From positions 16,727,059-16,791,058 of the forward strand of contig CM075760.1 in assembly GCA_037974335.1 (NCBI GenBank): 64,000 bases of DNA, in the 5' to 3' direction. The DNA comes from Prionace glauca (Eukaryota > Chordata > Chondrichthyes > Carcharhiniformes > Carcharhinidae). Position 1 is the first letter of the stretch, and each line of letters begins with the position of its first letter. Below, one piece after another: positions 22,836 through 33,354 of the stretch. The position numbers were made by a program, and so were the translations under genes. The notes below the pieces were generated by a model. The model ran no database searches, was not told the DNA's origin, and saw only the letters and a program-made list of their open reading frames with translations.

Positions 22836-22896
22836 TGAGCTAACCAGGAGTCTTCTGAGCGATAGTCAGACGCGTTATCCATTGCGCCACTAGCCT
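22836..22896 (-). pseudogene. tRNA-Arg(ACG)-derived relic lacking half the T arm
   Basis: The minus strand keeps the acceptor side and D arm of tRNA-Arg (GTGGCGCAATGGATAACGCG) and the anticodon stem (TCTGAC ... TCAGAAGA). The anticodon loop reads CTATCGC rather than CTACGGA. About 11 bases that should carry the variable loop and the GGTTCG part of box B are missing before ACTCCTGG. Without box B it should not be transcribed. Confidence 0.75.
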
Positions 22897-23166
22897 ACAT
22901 GTAAAAGTGGGATAGTTGTTACATATTAGCTCAACGTTTCGAAAGTTTCAGGCAGAAACATTGTCAAAAAGTTTGCTTTTACTTGTGAGGAAAAGGTCCA
23001 TTATTGAGATTGTCTTTATTCATTTCTTATCATCCCTAATTGCCCTTGAATTGAGTAACAGCAGCTGAACGGGCTGGGAAATTCTCCTCTCGATGAGGAC
23101 TTGGTGATAAATTTAAATGAAACGCCCTTCAGCCAATCCATCATCTGTATTTGCAAATTAAAACAA

Positions 23167-23237
23167 GGTTCCAACGAGATTTGAACTCGGATCGCTGGAT
23201 TCAGAGTCCAGAGTGCTCACCATTACACCACAGAACC
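23167..23237 (-). tRNA. tRNA-Gln-CTG: tRNA-Gln (CTG)
   Basis: The minus strand shows GGTTCTGTGGTGTAATG, anticodon arm CTGGACTCTGAATCCAG with CTG in the loop, and GAGTTCAAATCTC as T arm. The acceptor strands GGTTCTG/TTGGAACC pair with one irregularity. The D loop seems one base shorter than the usual 72-nt form. It decodes CAG codons. It is probably functional, with slight doubt because of these deviations. Confidence 0.85.
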
Positions 23238-23611
23238 CAACACAAAGTGACAATCTGAAAATCCTGGATCAATACTTGTGCCAATTTGAACAGCAGGGAG
23301 AAATATCAGTCCCGTTGCATAATTATTCATATTTATATTTCCCTTGCTGGTTCCTCCTGTAAAAGCGAGTAGGCTCCCTTCCACTGCATTAAATTTCACT
23401 GTAACTGACCACATTGCATCGAATATAAACCTTACTGCAGTAAATCCACTGAACAACATCAGCTTATCACAGCTCTGCTTTCATCACACAGGAAGCCAAT
23501 GTGAAAATAGAAACAATTTCAAATCTTAACAGACAGGTAGGAGTGTGTGAGTGCGGAGAATTGGCACTGTGCACATTCCTGTAACCAGTATCTGGGAGAA
23601 TCAGGCAGATG

Positions 23612-23665
23612 GGATGCTGATGGTTTCGAGGTTAGGATTCAGCGCTTTCAGATGTCACAGACTGG
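23612..23665 (+). pseudogene. tRNA-Glu(TTC)-like relic
   Basis: GAGGTTAGGATTCAGCGC followed by TTTCA matches the D arm and anticodon region of tRNA-Glu(TTC). The 3' half with box B is lost and the acceptor does not pair. Confidence 0.55.
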
Positions 23666-24273
23666 CCTCGATATGTGAAGATTTAATGCATTTTTTTAAC
23701 GTCAGAGTAAAAAGCTTTGCGGTTTTCCTTTATCCGACTTGCCAAGGACTTCTCATGCCCCCTACTAGCTCTCCTAAGCCCTATTTTTGAACTAATTCCG
23801 AGCTAACTTGTAACCCTATATAGGTGCCATCAAGAGTTGAAAGTGAAAGTTTGGCCTGGTGTCGCACTGGGTACCAGCTTTGAAGAAATGTAGCAACTTA
23901 AAGCTTTTGCAGAATGGCATGATGCGTATTGTAGTGATATGGGTTGAGTACAAGAGACAGTGTGAAAATAATCTGAATACGTTTTAAGCGTGTTTAGACT
24001 GATGTGGTGAAAGCAGAGGCATATTTGGGGGAATGAGGCGGTGTGAGAAGGGTTGCAGAGTGCTTGTGTTTTGGAGGAAGGTTGAAAGTTTGACGTGCGG
24101 TTGTGAATGAAAGGAAGGTGTTGACAGCATGAGAGGCTTGTGCGATGTTGCGTGTGAGATTTGAGTGAGAGCATTTGTGGGCATTTGGGGAATGAAAGGA
24201 CAAAGTAAGGAAATTACAATGCTGCTGAGTGTGAAGGAAGAGAGAGCATGTGGGGGTAGCGCCAGTAAAAGCA

Positions 24274-24344
24274 GCATTGGTGGTTCAGTGGTAGAATTCT
24301 CGCCTGCCACGCGGGAGGCCCGGGTTCGATTCCCGGCCAATGCA
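24274..24344 (+). tRNA. tRNA-Gly-GCC: tRNA-Gly (GCC)
   Basis: A 71-nt gene has a fully paired acceptor (GCATTGG/CCAATGC), box A (TGGTTCAGTGGTAGAATTC), anticodon loop CTGCCAC with GCC, and box B GGTTCGATTCC. It decodes GGC/GGU. A T-rich stretch (TTCTTCTTTCTCC) follows within 15 bases and could end Pol III transcription. A minus-strand SINE begins 65 bases downstream. Confidence 0.97.
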
Positions 24345-24408
24345 AAGCTTCTTCTTTCTCCGTTCACTCTGTATATTGACGCGAATCTCCTGTCAAAATT
24401 AGGAGAAA

Positions 24409-24720
24409 ACAAATAAAGAACAAAGAACAACACAGCACGGGAAACAGGCCCTTCGGTCCAACGAGCCCGCGCCGCCGTCCCATGGTCAGTGACCTATTCA
24501 TGACTCTAGTCTATGCCTAATGTGTGAGGATCAGGGAGGTCCAATATAGGGACAATTTGTTACCCAATCAATCAGCCTAAAAGCACATTTTTGGGATGTG
24601 GGAGGAAACCGGAGCACCCGGAGGAAACCCACCCAACCACGGGGAGAACGCGCAAACTCCCACGGACACAGGCCCAAATCCATGTGTCCGCACAGCAACA
24701 GAGATAGCCTCTGAGCTGCC
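24409..24720 (-). mobile_element. SINE with V-domain and TTTGTTC tail
   Basis: Reversed tail, GGCCCTTCGGTCCAACGAGC block, reversed V-domain (GGAGGAAACCGGAGCACCCG) and head. A nearly identical but shorter copy is at 37417-37598. Confidence 0.85.
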
Positions 24721-25124
24721 ATGATGCCCTCGAGATGGGGGAATCGACAAGGGGAAATATTAAGTATTGGAACAAATCGCGAGGGAAATGGATCACAATA
24801 TTCGGAAGGAGGTGCTGTTGTGAATGGTGTTATTGATGATTGAGTGGAAAGTGTTGGATCGTTGGGCTACTGGTGGTTCGTTCCCTTCCCTCCCGTTGAA
24901 TTCCTGCCTGTGATAAGAAACATGGATTCATTTTACCTGCCAGTTCATAGGAGAAAGGGAATAACCAACACACCACAGCAGTGCTGCAGGATCAACGGAA
25001 CTAAAGAGACTTGTATAGAATTGTAAACAGTATCGTCATGCTGCAGTTCTGGAACAGGTTTTCAGAAATAGAATTGTGGTCATTGACACACAAGTTTAGA
25101 ATATATTTAACTGCTGTTGTCTCA

Positions 25125-25145
25125 GTCTCTGTGGCGCAATTGGTC

Positions 25146-25181
<36 letters not shown>

Positions 25182-25198
25182 GAGACCACCCAGGGACG
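25125..25198 (+). tRNA. tRNA-Asn-GTT: tRNA-Asn (GTT)
   Basis: A 74-nt gene with acceptor GTCTCTG/CAGGGAC, anticodon stem-loop CGGCTGTTAACCG and box B GGTTCGAGACC. It decodes AAC/AAU. TTTTTG follows at once and should stop Pol III. The locus and its flanks are duplicated at 28.87 kb, where the tRNA has decayed. Confidence 0.96.
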
Positions 25199-25699
25199 GA
25201 TTTTTGCTATTTTTCTCACTATCAGCATTCACGGGTAAACAGTTGCCTGTTTCAACTCATTGAAAAGTCTGGAACTACGAGAGAGAATTTGATCGTGTAC
25301 AAGCTGAGACATTGTATATGCCTCTGATTCTGTGTGTGCCCTTGTATCTCTCGAGTTACCAGGATCTCTGTATGTCTGCGTCTGAATCTAGTGTGCCCTT
25401 ACATCTACATGTGTCCCTGAATCTGTGTATGCCCCCCTGTATCTCTGTAGGCTCCAATACCTGTGTGTGTGTGTGTGTGTAAATGTCTGATTCTTTGTGT
25501 CTTTTTTAAGACTAAACCGTGAAAATGTCTGACAAACGAATTGCAGAGGGCAGCAATGTTTACCCACTAAGATTCTGAATTTGATTAACTCTGATAACTG
25601 CATCGAATGTACAATTTGAAGTTTCAAATAATCCCAAATTCAATCTCCAGACATTATCTCCCAATGGGAAATGAAGAACACGGTTTATCTGCGGTGCCT

Positions 25700-25850
25700 G
25701 GTTATAAAAAGGGCGAATACGCCAGCCGAGAGCCTTCTATAAACTCCAATCTCGGACAATATCGTTCAATATTCATATTTCAGTAACCGGTTCGCAGACT
25801 CACAAGCCCCAGCGCCTGCAGGCGCTGTGGTCCGCCAGCAGATGGTGGTG
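25700..25850. promoter_or_regulatory. Orphan TATA box, perfect palindrome and CTCF-like site
   Basis: GGTTATAAAAAGGGCG (25701-25716) is a strong TATA-type element. A perfect 18-bp palindrome (CAGCGCCTGCAGGCGCTG) lies at 25810-25827. Directly after it, CCAGCAGATGGTGG matches most of a CTCF core. No open frame or RNA gene that I recognise follows. Confidence 0.4.
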
Positions 25851-25859
25851 TTGTATCAC

Positions 25860-26838
25860 TTTAATCACAAGGTTAGTGGAGCAGGTTTGAGGAGATATTT
25901 GAGGAAAATGTATTTCCCTGTTTCCATGGAAAGAGAACAATCAGTAAAGCAATGGCATTAATGTCTCTGTCAGTAAGATTCACAGGGAAATCTGGCCGAA
26001 GGATAATGAATTTAATACTTGCATTCCTATTTACCTTCCCGCTAGTGAACATGTCGATTACCAGCTAATTATTGAATAACCTTACATTTTAGTGATTTAA
26101 AGATTTGTCTATTTTATCATCCAGACATTATCAAATAATATTTCATTATAATTGGACACATGCCTCTTTTTCGCTGGATTTTCCATTCCTCGACGCTCAT
26201 TTTTTTCCTTAGTCCGTTCAGAAATCCAGCCGAACCCTGCCTCTATAATATGTTCTGTGTATATGTAAATATAGTTCCTTGTTATAATTTTTGACTTTAG
26301 CACAATTCGAGCCCTAACTTACTTTGATCTATAACACAATTTCATCCACTCAATTATACTGCACTTTTTAGTTAATATCCATCTATTCTTCTCACTCGCT
26401 CTTTGTTCGAATCCATCTATTAGACACATTTTATAGAAAAACAATTAGTGAGAAAGTGTCTGCTTTATTAGTGATACACGGGTGTGTTCAGTAGTGCATG
26501 ACATAGAGCCTAGCACAATAATATCTGAGATGGAGCCTAATGTAACGTAAGTGAACTCTTGACTAAGTAATAATAGTCCAGAGACGATGACTTGTAGCAT
26601 TTATCATGGCATGTCTATATGTATTAATAAATGAAGCGGCATGTAATGTAATGTAAACAGTGCAAAGTCTATTGCAATAATGATTCAAATGAGTCAAACG
26701 CAGTATATAAAGAGACATGGCCTAGTGCATTACTGTACAAGACTGCACCAAATGTGTGATTGTAGTGAACACTGCCATGAACAGTCATAAATGAGACAAG
26801 GTTAATTGTAGCCGTTATCGAAGCACAGCCCAGTGCAT
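25860..26838. other. AT-rich spacer, no gene seen
   Basis: Only short spurious frames. I see no tRNA, SINE or LINE in this stretch until the LINE end at 26839. Confidence 0.45.
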
Positions 26839-28812
26839 GAATAGAACATAGAACACAGAACATTACAGCACAAACAGGCCCTTCGGCCCTCGAGTTGCGC
26901 CGATCACATCAACCCCACCAATCTATAGACCTATCTATAACCCCCAATCCCATTAAACCCCATATACTCATCCAGAAGTCTTTTAAAAGACCCCAGCGAG
27001 TTCGCCTCCACCACTGACGACGGCAGCCGAATCCATTCACTCACCACCCTCTGAGTGAAAAACTTACCCCTAACATCACCTCTGTCCTTCCCTCCCCGCA
27101 CCTTAAATCTGTGTCCTCTCGTAGCGACCATTTCAACCCGGGGAAATAGCCTCTGAGAGTCCACCCTATCTATTCCTCTCAACATTTTATAAACTTCTAT
27201 CAGGTCGCCTCTCAACCTTCGCCTCTCCAGGGAAAAGAGTCCCAGCTCCCTCAACCTATCTTCATAAGGCATGCCTCCCAGTCCAGGCAACATCCTTGTA
27301 AAGCTCCTCTGCACCCTTTCAATAGCTTCTACGTCTTTCCTATAGTGAGGCGACCAGAACTGCGCACAGTACTCCAAATGAGGCCTGACGAGGGTCCTAT
27401 AAAGTTGCAGCATTACCTCCCAACTCCTAAACTCAATCCCTCGATTAATGAAGGCCAGTACACCATACGCCTTCTTGACCACCTCCTTCACCTGCGAGGC
27501 CGATTTAAGAGTCCTGTGAACCCGGACCCCGAGATCCTTCTGCTCTTCAACGCTACTAAGACCCCTGCCCTTAATAGTGTACTCGTTCATCCCGTTGGTT
27601 CTGCCGAAATGGACGACTACACATTTATCCGCGATGAAGTCCATCTGCCACTTCTCCGCCCATTCCTGCATCCTATGTATGTCCTGCTGCAACTTTTGAC
27701 ATCCTTCCAGACCATCCACAACACCGCCGACCTTCGTGTAATCAGCGAACCCATCCCTCCACTTCCTCATCCAGGTCATTTATGAAAATGACAAACAGCA
27801 AGGGTCCCAGAACAGATCCCTGGGGCACCCCACTGGTGACTGACCTCCATTCCGAAAAAGACCCATCCACAATCACTCTCTGCCTTCTGCAGGCAAGCCA
27901 GTTCTGGATCCACAAGGCCAAAGGCCCTTGGATCCCATGCCCTCTCACCTTCTCAAGAAGTCTTGCATGGGGGACCTTATCAAAAGCCTTGCTGAAGTCC
28001 ATGTACACTACGTCCACGGCACTTCCTTCGTCAATGTGTTCAGTCACATTATCGAAGAACTCAACTAGGCTCGTAAGGCACGACCTGCCCTTGACAAATC
28101 CATGCTGACTATTCCTGATCATGTCAAACCTCTCCAAATGCTCATAAATCCTGTCCCTCAGAAGCCTCTCCATCAGCTTACCAACCACTGAGGTCAGACT
28201 CACCGGGCGGTAATTTCCCGGGCTATCTCTGTTCCCTTTCTTGAAAATAGGGACTACATCCGCAATCCTCCAATCTTCCGGAACCTCTCCCGTCTCCATT
28301 GACGACGCAAAGATCATCGCCAAGGGCTCTGCAATCACTTCCCTGGCCTCCCACAGTATCCTGGGGTACATCCCATCTGGTCCCGGCGACTTATCTACCT
28401 TGATAGAATTCAAAAGTACTAACACATCCTCCTCCTTAATGTCCACGTACTCAATCTTTTCCACCTGCTGCAAGTCCATAGCAAGATCTCCCAAATCAGC
28501 TTCCGCTGTGAATACTGAGGCAAAGTACTCATTAAGCACCTCCGCCATTTCTTCTGGTTCTACACAGACCTTTCCCCCTTCACCTTTTATAGGTCCTATC
28601 CTTTCCCTTCTCACCCTTTTACCTTTCACATACTTATGGAAGGCCTTGGGATTTTCCTTAATCTTACCCGCCAAGGTCTTCTCATGACCCCTTCTGGCTC
28701 TCCTAATTTCCCTTTTAACCTCCTTTCTACAGTCCTTATATTCTTCAAGATCCTTAACCTCTCCTAGTTCCCTGAACCTTTTGTACACCTTCCTTTTCCT
28801 CCTGACTCCTGA
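26839..28812 (-). mobile_element. CR1-like LINE subfamily C, longest copy in the window
   Basis: The frame starts at the linker before RT ([20 protein letters not shown]), passes [50 protein letters not shown] and [10 protein letters not shown], and ends in FNGIGGYR. Two lesions are clear. Eight bases are missing just before the catalytic box, which shifts the frame around 27750. The box itself reads FADYT where sisters have FADDT. The endonuclease is lost by 5' truncation. The 5' end lies about 57 bp from a decayed tRNA-Asn. Confidence 0.93.
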
Positions 28813-28868
28813 AATTAAGCTTCAGATTGCGTGATCATTGGACACAAACTGGTTCAGCTGCTGTCTTA

Positions 28869-28942
28869 GTCTCTGTAGCGCAATTGGTCAGCGCGTTGGG
28901 CTATTAATGGAAAGGTTGCTGGTTCGAGACCACCCAAAGTCG
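28869..28942 (+). pseudogene. tRNA-Asn-like pseudogene
   Basis: Boxes A and B are kept (TAGCGCAATTGGTCAGCGCG, GGTTCGAGACC). The anticodon loop reads CTATTAA, the anticodon stem no longer pairs (TTGGG against TGGAA), and the acceptor has two mismatches. Similarity continues into the flanks of the intact gene at 25125 (GTTAAACAGTTGCCTGTT-like block downstream), so it arose by segmental duplication and then decayed. Confidence 0.8.
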
Positions 28943-29104
28943 GAATTTTACTATTTCCTCATCATCAGTATTCCCGGTTAAACAGTTGCCTGTTGGCAAT
29001 GGATCCGTGGGTGCCAATAAAAAGTAGCTGTGAATTGTTCCTGTTATCTGGTATTACCAACATTATTTAATGATGATTGACTTCAAACATATTACATATA
29101 ACAT

Positions 29105-29165
29105 TTTATATATATATATATATATCTGTACACCATTACATGTATATATATCGTGTATATATACC
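29105..29165. repeat. TA microsatellite
   Basis: Two runs of alternating TA with a short break between them. Confidence 0.85.
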
Positions 29166-29214
29166 TTTAAACATTAAAAAAACAACTGAAAAATGAGCTA
29201 TTGGCTGAGCATTT

Positions 29215-29425
29215 GTTCCAATTCCATATCCCTGCTTCCATTCATTCCTGGATAGATCATAAATCTGTCTAACCCAAACTGAAATGTGTTCAATGATGGA
29301 GCATCAACACCCTCTGGAGTAGAGAATTCCCAAGATTCAACAGCCTTTGAGTAAAGCATTTTCTCCTCATCACAGTTCTAAATCATCAGCGCCTTATCCT
29401 GAGATTGTGTCTTTGTCGAAATAAA
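29215..29425 (-). mobile_element. LINE fragment
   Basis: TAGAGAATTCCCAAGATTCA and AGCCTTTGAGTAAAG match the minus-strand C-terminal end of a CR1-like LINE. Old and broken. Confidence 0.5.
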
Positions 29426-29476
29426 ACTAAAGGTAAGTGACTCATGGATGAAGTAATAGTTTAAAGCCAGCCAGCT

Positions 29477-29548
29477 TCCCTGGTGGTCTAGTGGTTAGGA
29501 TTCGGCGCTCTCACCGCCGCGGCCCGGGTTCGATTCCCGGTCAGGGAA
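29477..29548 (+). tRNA. tRNA-Glu-CTC: tRNA-Glu (CTC)
   Basis: A 72-nt gene, identical as far as I can recall to the usual vertebrate form: acceptor TCCCTGG/TCAGGGA, anticodon loop with CTC, and box B GGTTCGATTCC. It decodes GAG. Confidence 0.97.
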
Positions 29549-29968
29549 TATAGATTTATTGCTGTACAACAATCCTGTGTTACTTCCCGGTCTGCACCAG
29601 TTCTGTCGGAATCAGTATCAGAGAGATTTCCTTTTCAGTATCTGAATTGGAAATGTCACATTTAAAGAACAGAGAAAAAAAGGAGCGACAGATTACAAAG
29701 CGCTGATGGTACAAATGCTGAGATTATTGGAAGAAAGACGAAAATGATGCATTAATGAATGGGTAGAAATCATTGATCCCTTAGATATTTGCGAGACGAA
29801 TACTTTTAAATGTTGATGTTGGGGATAAGTTGTACAATCAGATTGAAAGTAACGGTTATCTTCCTGAATTCAGTGACATGGGCTCTCAATCTGACCATCG
29901 GAACCTGCAGCAACACAGCGCAGTTGAACATTGCAGACAGGCTGATTTGCTCCATTACTTTTCCAGTT

Positions 29969-30041
29969 GTTTCTGTAGTGTAGTGGTTATCGCGTTCGCC
30001 TAACACGCGAAAAGTCCCCGGTTCGAAACCGGGCAGAAACA
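29969..30041 (+). tRNA. tRNA-Val-AAC: tRNA-Val (AAC)
   Basis: A 73-nt gene with acceptor GTTTCTG/CAGAAAC, box A TAGTGTAGTGGTTATC, anticodon loop CTAACAC and box B GGTTCGAAACC. A34 would be inosine, so it reads GUU/GUC/GUA. The acceptor is fully paired. Confidence 0.97.
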
Positions 30042-30067
30042 TTCATTAAGCTTTCTCATGCCGGGGA

Positions 30068-30240
30068 AGGGGAAAAGACGCGGGTTGATGGGTTTTTGAT
30101 GAGAGAGGGGATTAAGAGTTATGGGGAAAGGGTGGGAATGTGGAACTGAGCCACGATAGATCAGCCATGATCTTATTGAATGGCGGGGCAGGCTCGAAGG
30201 GCTAGTTGGCCTACTCCTGCTCCTATTTCTTATGTTCATT
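30068..30240 (+). mobile_element. LINE subfamily B 3' end
   Basis: GACGCGGGTTGATGGGTTTT to TCCTATTTCTTATGTTC matches the final 170 bases of the copies at 15.3 and 44.9 kb. It is a very short 5'-truncated insertion, about 25 bp after tRNA-Val. Confidence 0.85.
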
Positions 30241-30460
30241 ACCTGAACCTCGATGTTAGAGGCCTGTTATCATTGCCCTCAAATACTTTCCGTGAAATAA
30301 GAACCTATTTTACGTACTGACAGGGAAGTTCGATTTTGAGATCGAGCACATATCCGCATCTCATTCAGCCAACAAAGAATTTAATCGGTTTATAGGCGCT
30401 GACTAATATGGTTAATCACCATCTGATCACTGTCCGATAGTAGTCTGTGCTTAAAAGGGC
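30236..30460. repeat. Third copy of the tRNA-neighbourhood module
   Basis: Shares CCTCGATGTTA, AAGAAATTTAATCGGTTTA-like text and GTTAATCACCATCTGA with 22190-22440. Confidence 0.6.
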
Positions 30461-30593
30461 AGATACGAGATATACAGAGGAAATGACACACATTTCACAG
30501 AAAATCACATGACGAAAAGAACACTACACACACTCCTGCTTTCAATCTGAGCTGTGAGGCTACAGCAGTAAGGACCAAAACTCAAACCCATTT

Positions 30594-30675
30594 TACCAGC
30601 GGTGGGATTGGAACCCACACCTCCACAGAGACTGGAGTCTTAATCCAGCGCCTTTGACTGCTCGGCCACACTACT
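30594..30675 (-). tRNA. tRNA-Leu-AAG: tRNA-Leu (AAG), possibly impaired
   Basis: An 82-nt class II tRNA with box A GTGGCCGAGCAGTC, anticodon loop TTAAGAC (AAG), a long variable arm (TCTCTGTGGAGGT) and T stem GTGGG/CCCAC. The acceptor has one mismatch and two wobbles. The T loop reads TTCCAAT instead of TTCGAAT, which alters box B. It lies in the first unit of a roughly 614-bp tandem duplication. Confidence 0.75.
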
Positions 30676-31207
30676 ACATTAGGATGTATCATAATCATAT
30701 TATTTAATGGAAATGTTACTGAAATTCAAATAAAGCAATGCAGTTGGGAAAGACCAGTGGGAGGATTGAGCCAGATCCTTCCCTGTACCAGATAAGCCTG
30801 AACTATGTAACAAACAGAAATCATTTCCAGTCAGAAACACAATGAACTGCACTGAACGGACAGCATCATTTAAACTGTCCTTAAGCTCGTCGCTTCTCAA
30901 TTTCCTTTTGCTCTGTTTTTTGAAGGTAAGCAGTGGGGGTGTGGAAATGGCCTTCGCGAGATATTTGTCTTCATCAATTGCATGCTGAAGGTTCCCAAGA
31001 AGCTTCTCCACTCTGGGGAGGTACTGGAGAAGGAAGGGATTCTAACGTTGTCCCCTGTATGCATTCTGAGGAGGTCGGTGAGTTTTTCTTTTTGCAATGG
31101 CGCGTCGGAACTATCGATCGATGAGTCAAGCGCAATATCCCGTTCTTACAAGTTTGTTTGTCAAAATGAAAACGAGACCACACACATCCCTGCGTTCAAC
31201 TGCTCTC

Positions 31208-31289
31208 TGGCAGTAGCGGCGTTCGAACCTACGCGTCGAGAGAGACTGGAGCCTAAATCCAGCACCTTAGACCGCTCGGCCACACTCCC
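31208..31289 (-). tRNA. tRNA-Leu-TAG: tRNA-Leu (TAG), possibly impaired
   Basis: 82 nt, with box A GTGGCCGAGCGGTCTAAGG, anticodon loop TTTAGGC (TAG) and box B core GGTTCGAAC intact. The T stem pairs poorly (GTAGG against GCCGC) and the acceptor has one mismatch. It is the second unit of the duplication and has a different anticodon from its partner. Confidence 0.75.
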
Positions 31290-32761
31290 ACATGTGGAAA
31301 TGTGATAATCATTTCATTTCACTGCATTGATACTGAAACATGTCAAAATCAGTGGAGTTGGGATGGGCGATGAAGAAATCGTCACCGAATCAGATGATCC
31401 TGGAATGTGCAGCAAACAAAAACTATCTCCAGTCAGAGACACAATGAGCTGCAGTGAGGAGCCGGCTCCATTTAAACTGTCCTTAACCTCGCCTGCTCCT
31501 CAGATGGGAGAATATGGCTTCCTGTTGAATTTGTTGCGAGTCTTTATTTGAGAAAGGACAGGACACAAGGCGAGACTGATATTTGTGCCTGCTGCCGGGA
31601 AATAACTTATATTTATTATCACGGATTGGAGGAGAGCAATAAAGCTTCATTTCCTGACCTGCAATCAAAACAGCAGTGGAAGTGGATTTGAAACTGATGT
31701 TTTCTCACGAAGATTTGAACCTCAGCCACTGCTCTGCTCAGCATTCATTTCTTTACGTGAATGCAGAATGAATTCTTCGTTCAATGCAATCAAATCCTTC
31801 CAAATATTCCAGTTTGTTTGTTCCTGTTTCACTTTCAGATACCTTCATTAATGCTCATCAGCGATAACTTGCTAAACTCCAGCCAGAAATTGAACAAGAC
31901 TGAAACCAGTTGTTGACATCCTTGATTTCTGGATGTTTGCATCTCCTCAAGTCTCTGTCCGTCTTTGTGTCTGTGTGTGTGTGTGTTGCTCTGTGCATCA
32001 ATGTGATTTTGTTCCTAGAAGGAGTGAGCACATTTTTACATCACAAACTGTGTTCACTTTTTCATTCACCTCACTGGCAAATGGTACAGAAAATAACAAC
32101 ATGTTTGAAAGTAGGGAGAAAGATTGACTGATTCTGGTTCCTATTTTGATTGGCTATTGCTTACTGATTTGGTATATCACAGAGGATAATTGGCATTTTC
32201 ACTGATCAACATTTAAACTGACAGTGGATTCATTCGGTGTGATGGTGGGTTCCAGTTCTATATCTGCAATCACATCAACAACTTCTATCAGTTACTGTGA
32301 ACACAATGTTTCTAATAGTTTGAAAACATACCAGAGCATAATCTAATAGCTCTTGTATTATTTGAAAATAATATTTATAGATCTATTTGCATGTCAACTT
32401 ACTGAATAACAGTGAGAACATCAAAGCTTGAACAATGTTTCTTTGTTGCAGAAGGACACACAGTGTGTCTATGTTGAGAATATAAGTAGAAGCAGGAATA
32501 GAGGAAAACTGTGTGGCTCACGGTGCGATCAAGCCTCCAGCCTTTCAAATAACAGCTAACTTTCCTGAATAATTTTACTACAGCAATACAGCAATAGTTT
32601 AAATTCAGGACATTCGTTGCCTGGATTGAATTCAATTCCCTGTCTAGATGTTGTGCAAATTGTTATAACTCGAAGATGTTACTGTTTTGAATAACATTAT
32701 ATTGGATTCTGAAACTTAACTCTGTTTTTCTCTTCATGTTTGCTGCCAGACCTGCTCATTG

Positions 32762-33330
32762 AGGCATAGAGGTTAACAACACGGAAACAGGCCCTTCGTC
32801 CCAACTTGTTCATGTCATCCTTTTTTAAACCCCTAAACTAATCCCAATTGCCCGCATTTGGTCAATATTTTTCTTTTTCTATCGTACCCATATAATTATC
32901 TAAACGTTTTTTTAAAGATAAAATTGTACCCGCATCAACTACTACCCCTGGAATTTTCTGTATGAAGTAAAAAAAATCCCACCTGGACACTTTTGGATTT
33001 CTCCCCTCTCACCTTAAATCTAAGCCCTCTAGCTTTATACTCCCCTACCTTTGGGAAGAGATATTGACTATATACCTTGTCTATGCCCCTCATTATTTTA
33101 TAGGCCTCTATAAGGTCACTCCTCAGCCTCCTACTCTCCAGAAGAAAAAAAGTCCCTCCTTATAACTCAATTCGTCAAGTACTAATAAATCCTAATAAAT
33201 ATTTTCTGCACATTTTCTATAATAGGATAACCAGAATTTACACACGGTTTTACGAATGTGCCCTTAAAATGTCTTGTACAACTTCAACAAGACTTCCCAA
33301 CCTGCTGAGACCTTGTGGAATAATCTGTTT
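32762..33330 (-). mobile_element. CR1-like LINE subfamily E, 3' part
   Basis: GAAACAGGCCCTTCGTCCC, CCTAAACTAATCCCAATTG and TTGGGAAGAGATATTGACTA match the split copy at 18.1-20.2 kb. Frame broken, old. Confidence 0.8.
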
Positions 33331-33354
33331 TTATTAAAAACATGAATTACTGTT

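Larger units (their letters stand above)
30500..31520. repeat. Tandem segmental duplication carrying tRNA-Leu
   Basis: The tRNAs start 614 bp apart. The right-hand flanks match over several hundred bases: AACAAACAGAAATCATTTCC against AGCAAACAAAAACTATCTCC, and TTTAAACTGTCCTTAA in both. The left-hand flanks also match (CACACACTCCTGCTTTCAA against CACACATCCCTGCGTTCAA). Confidence 0.8.
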
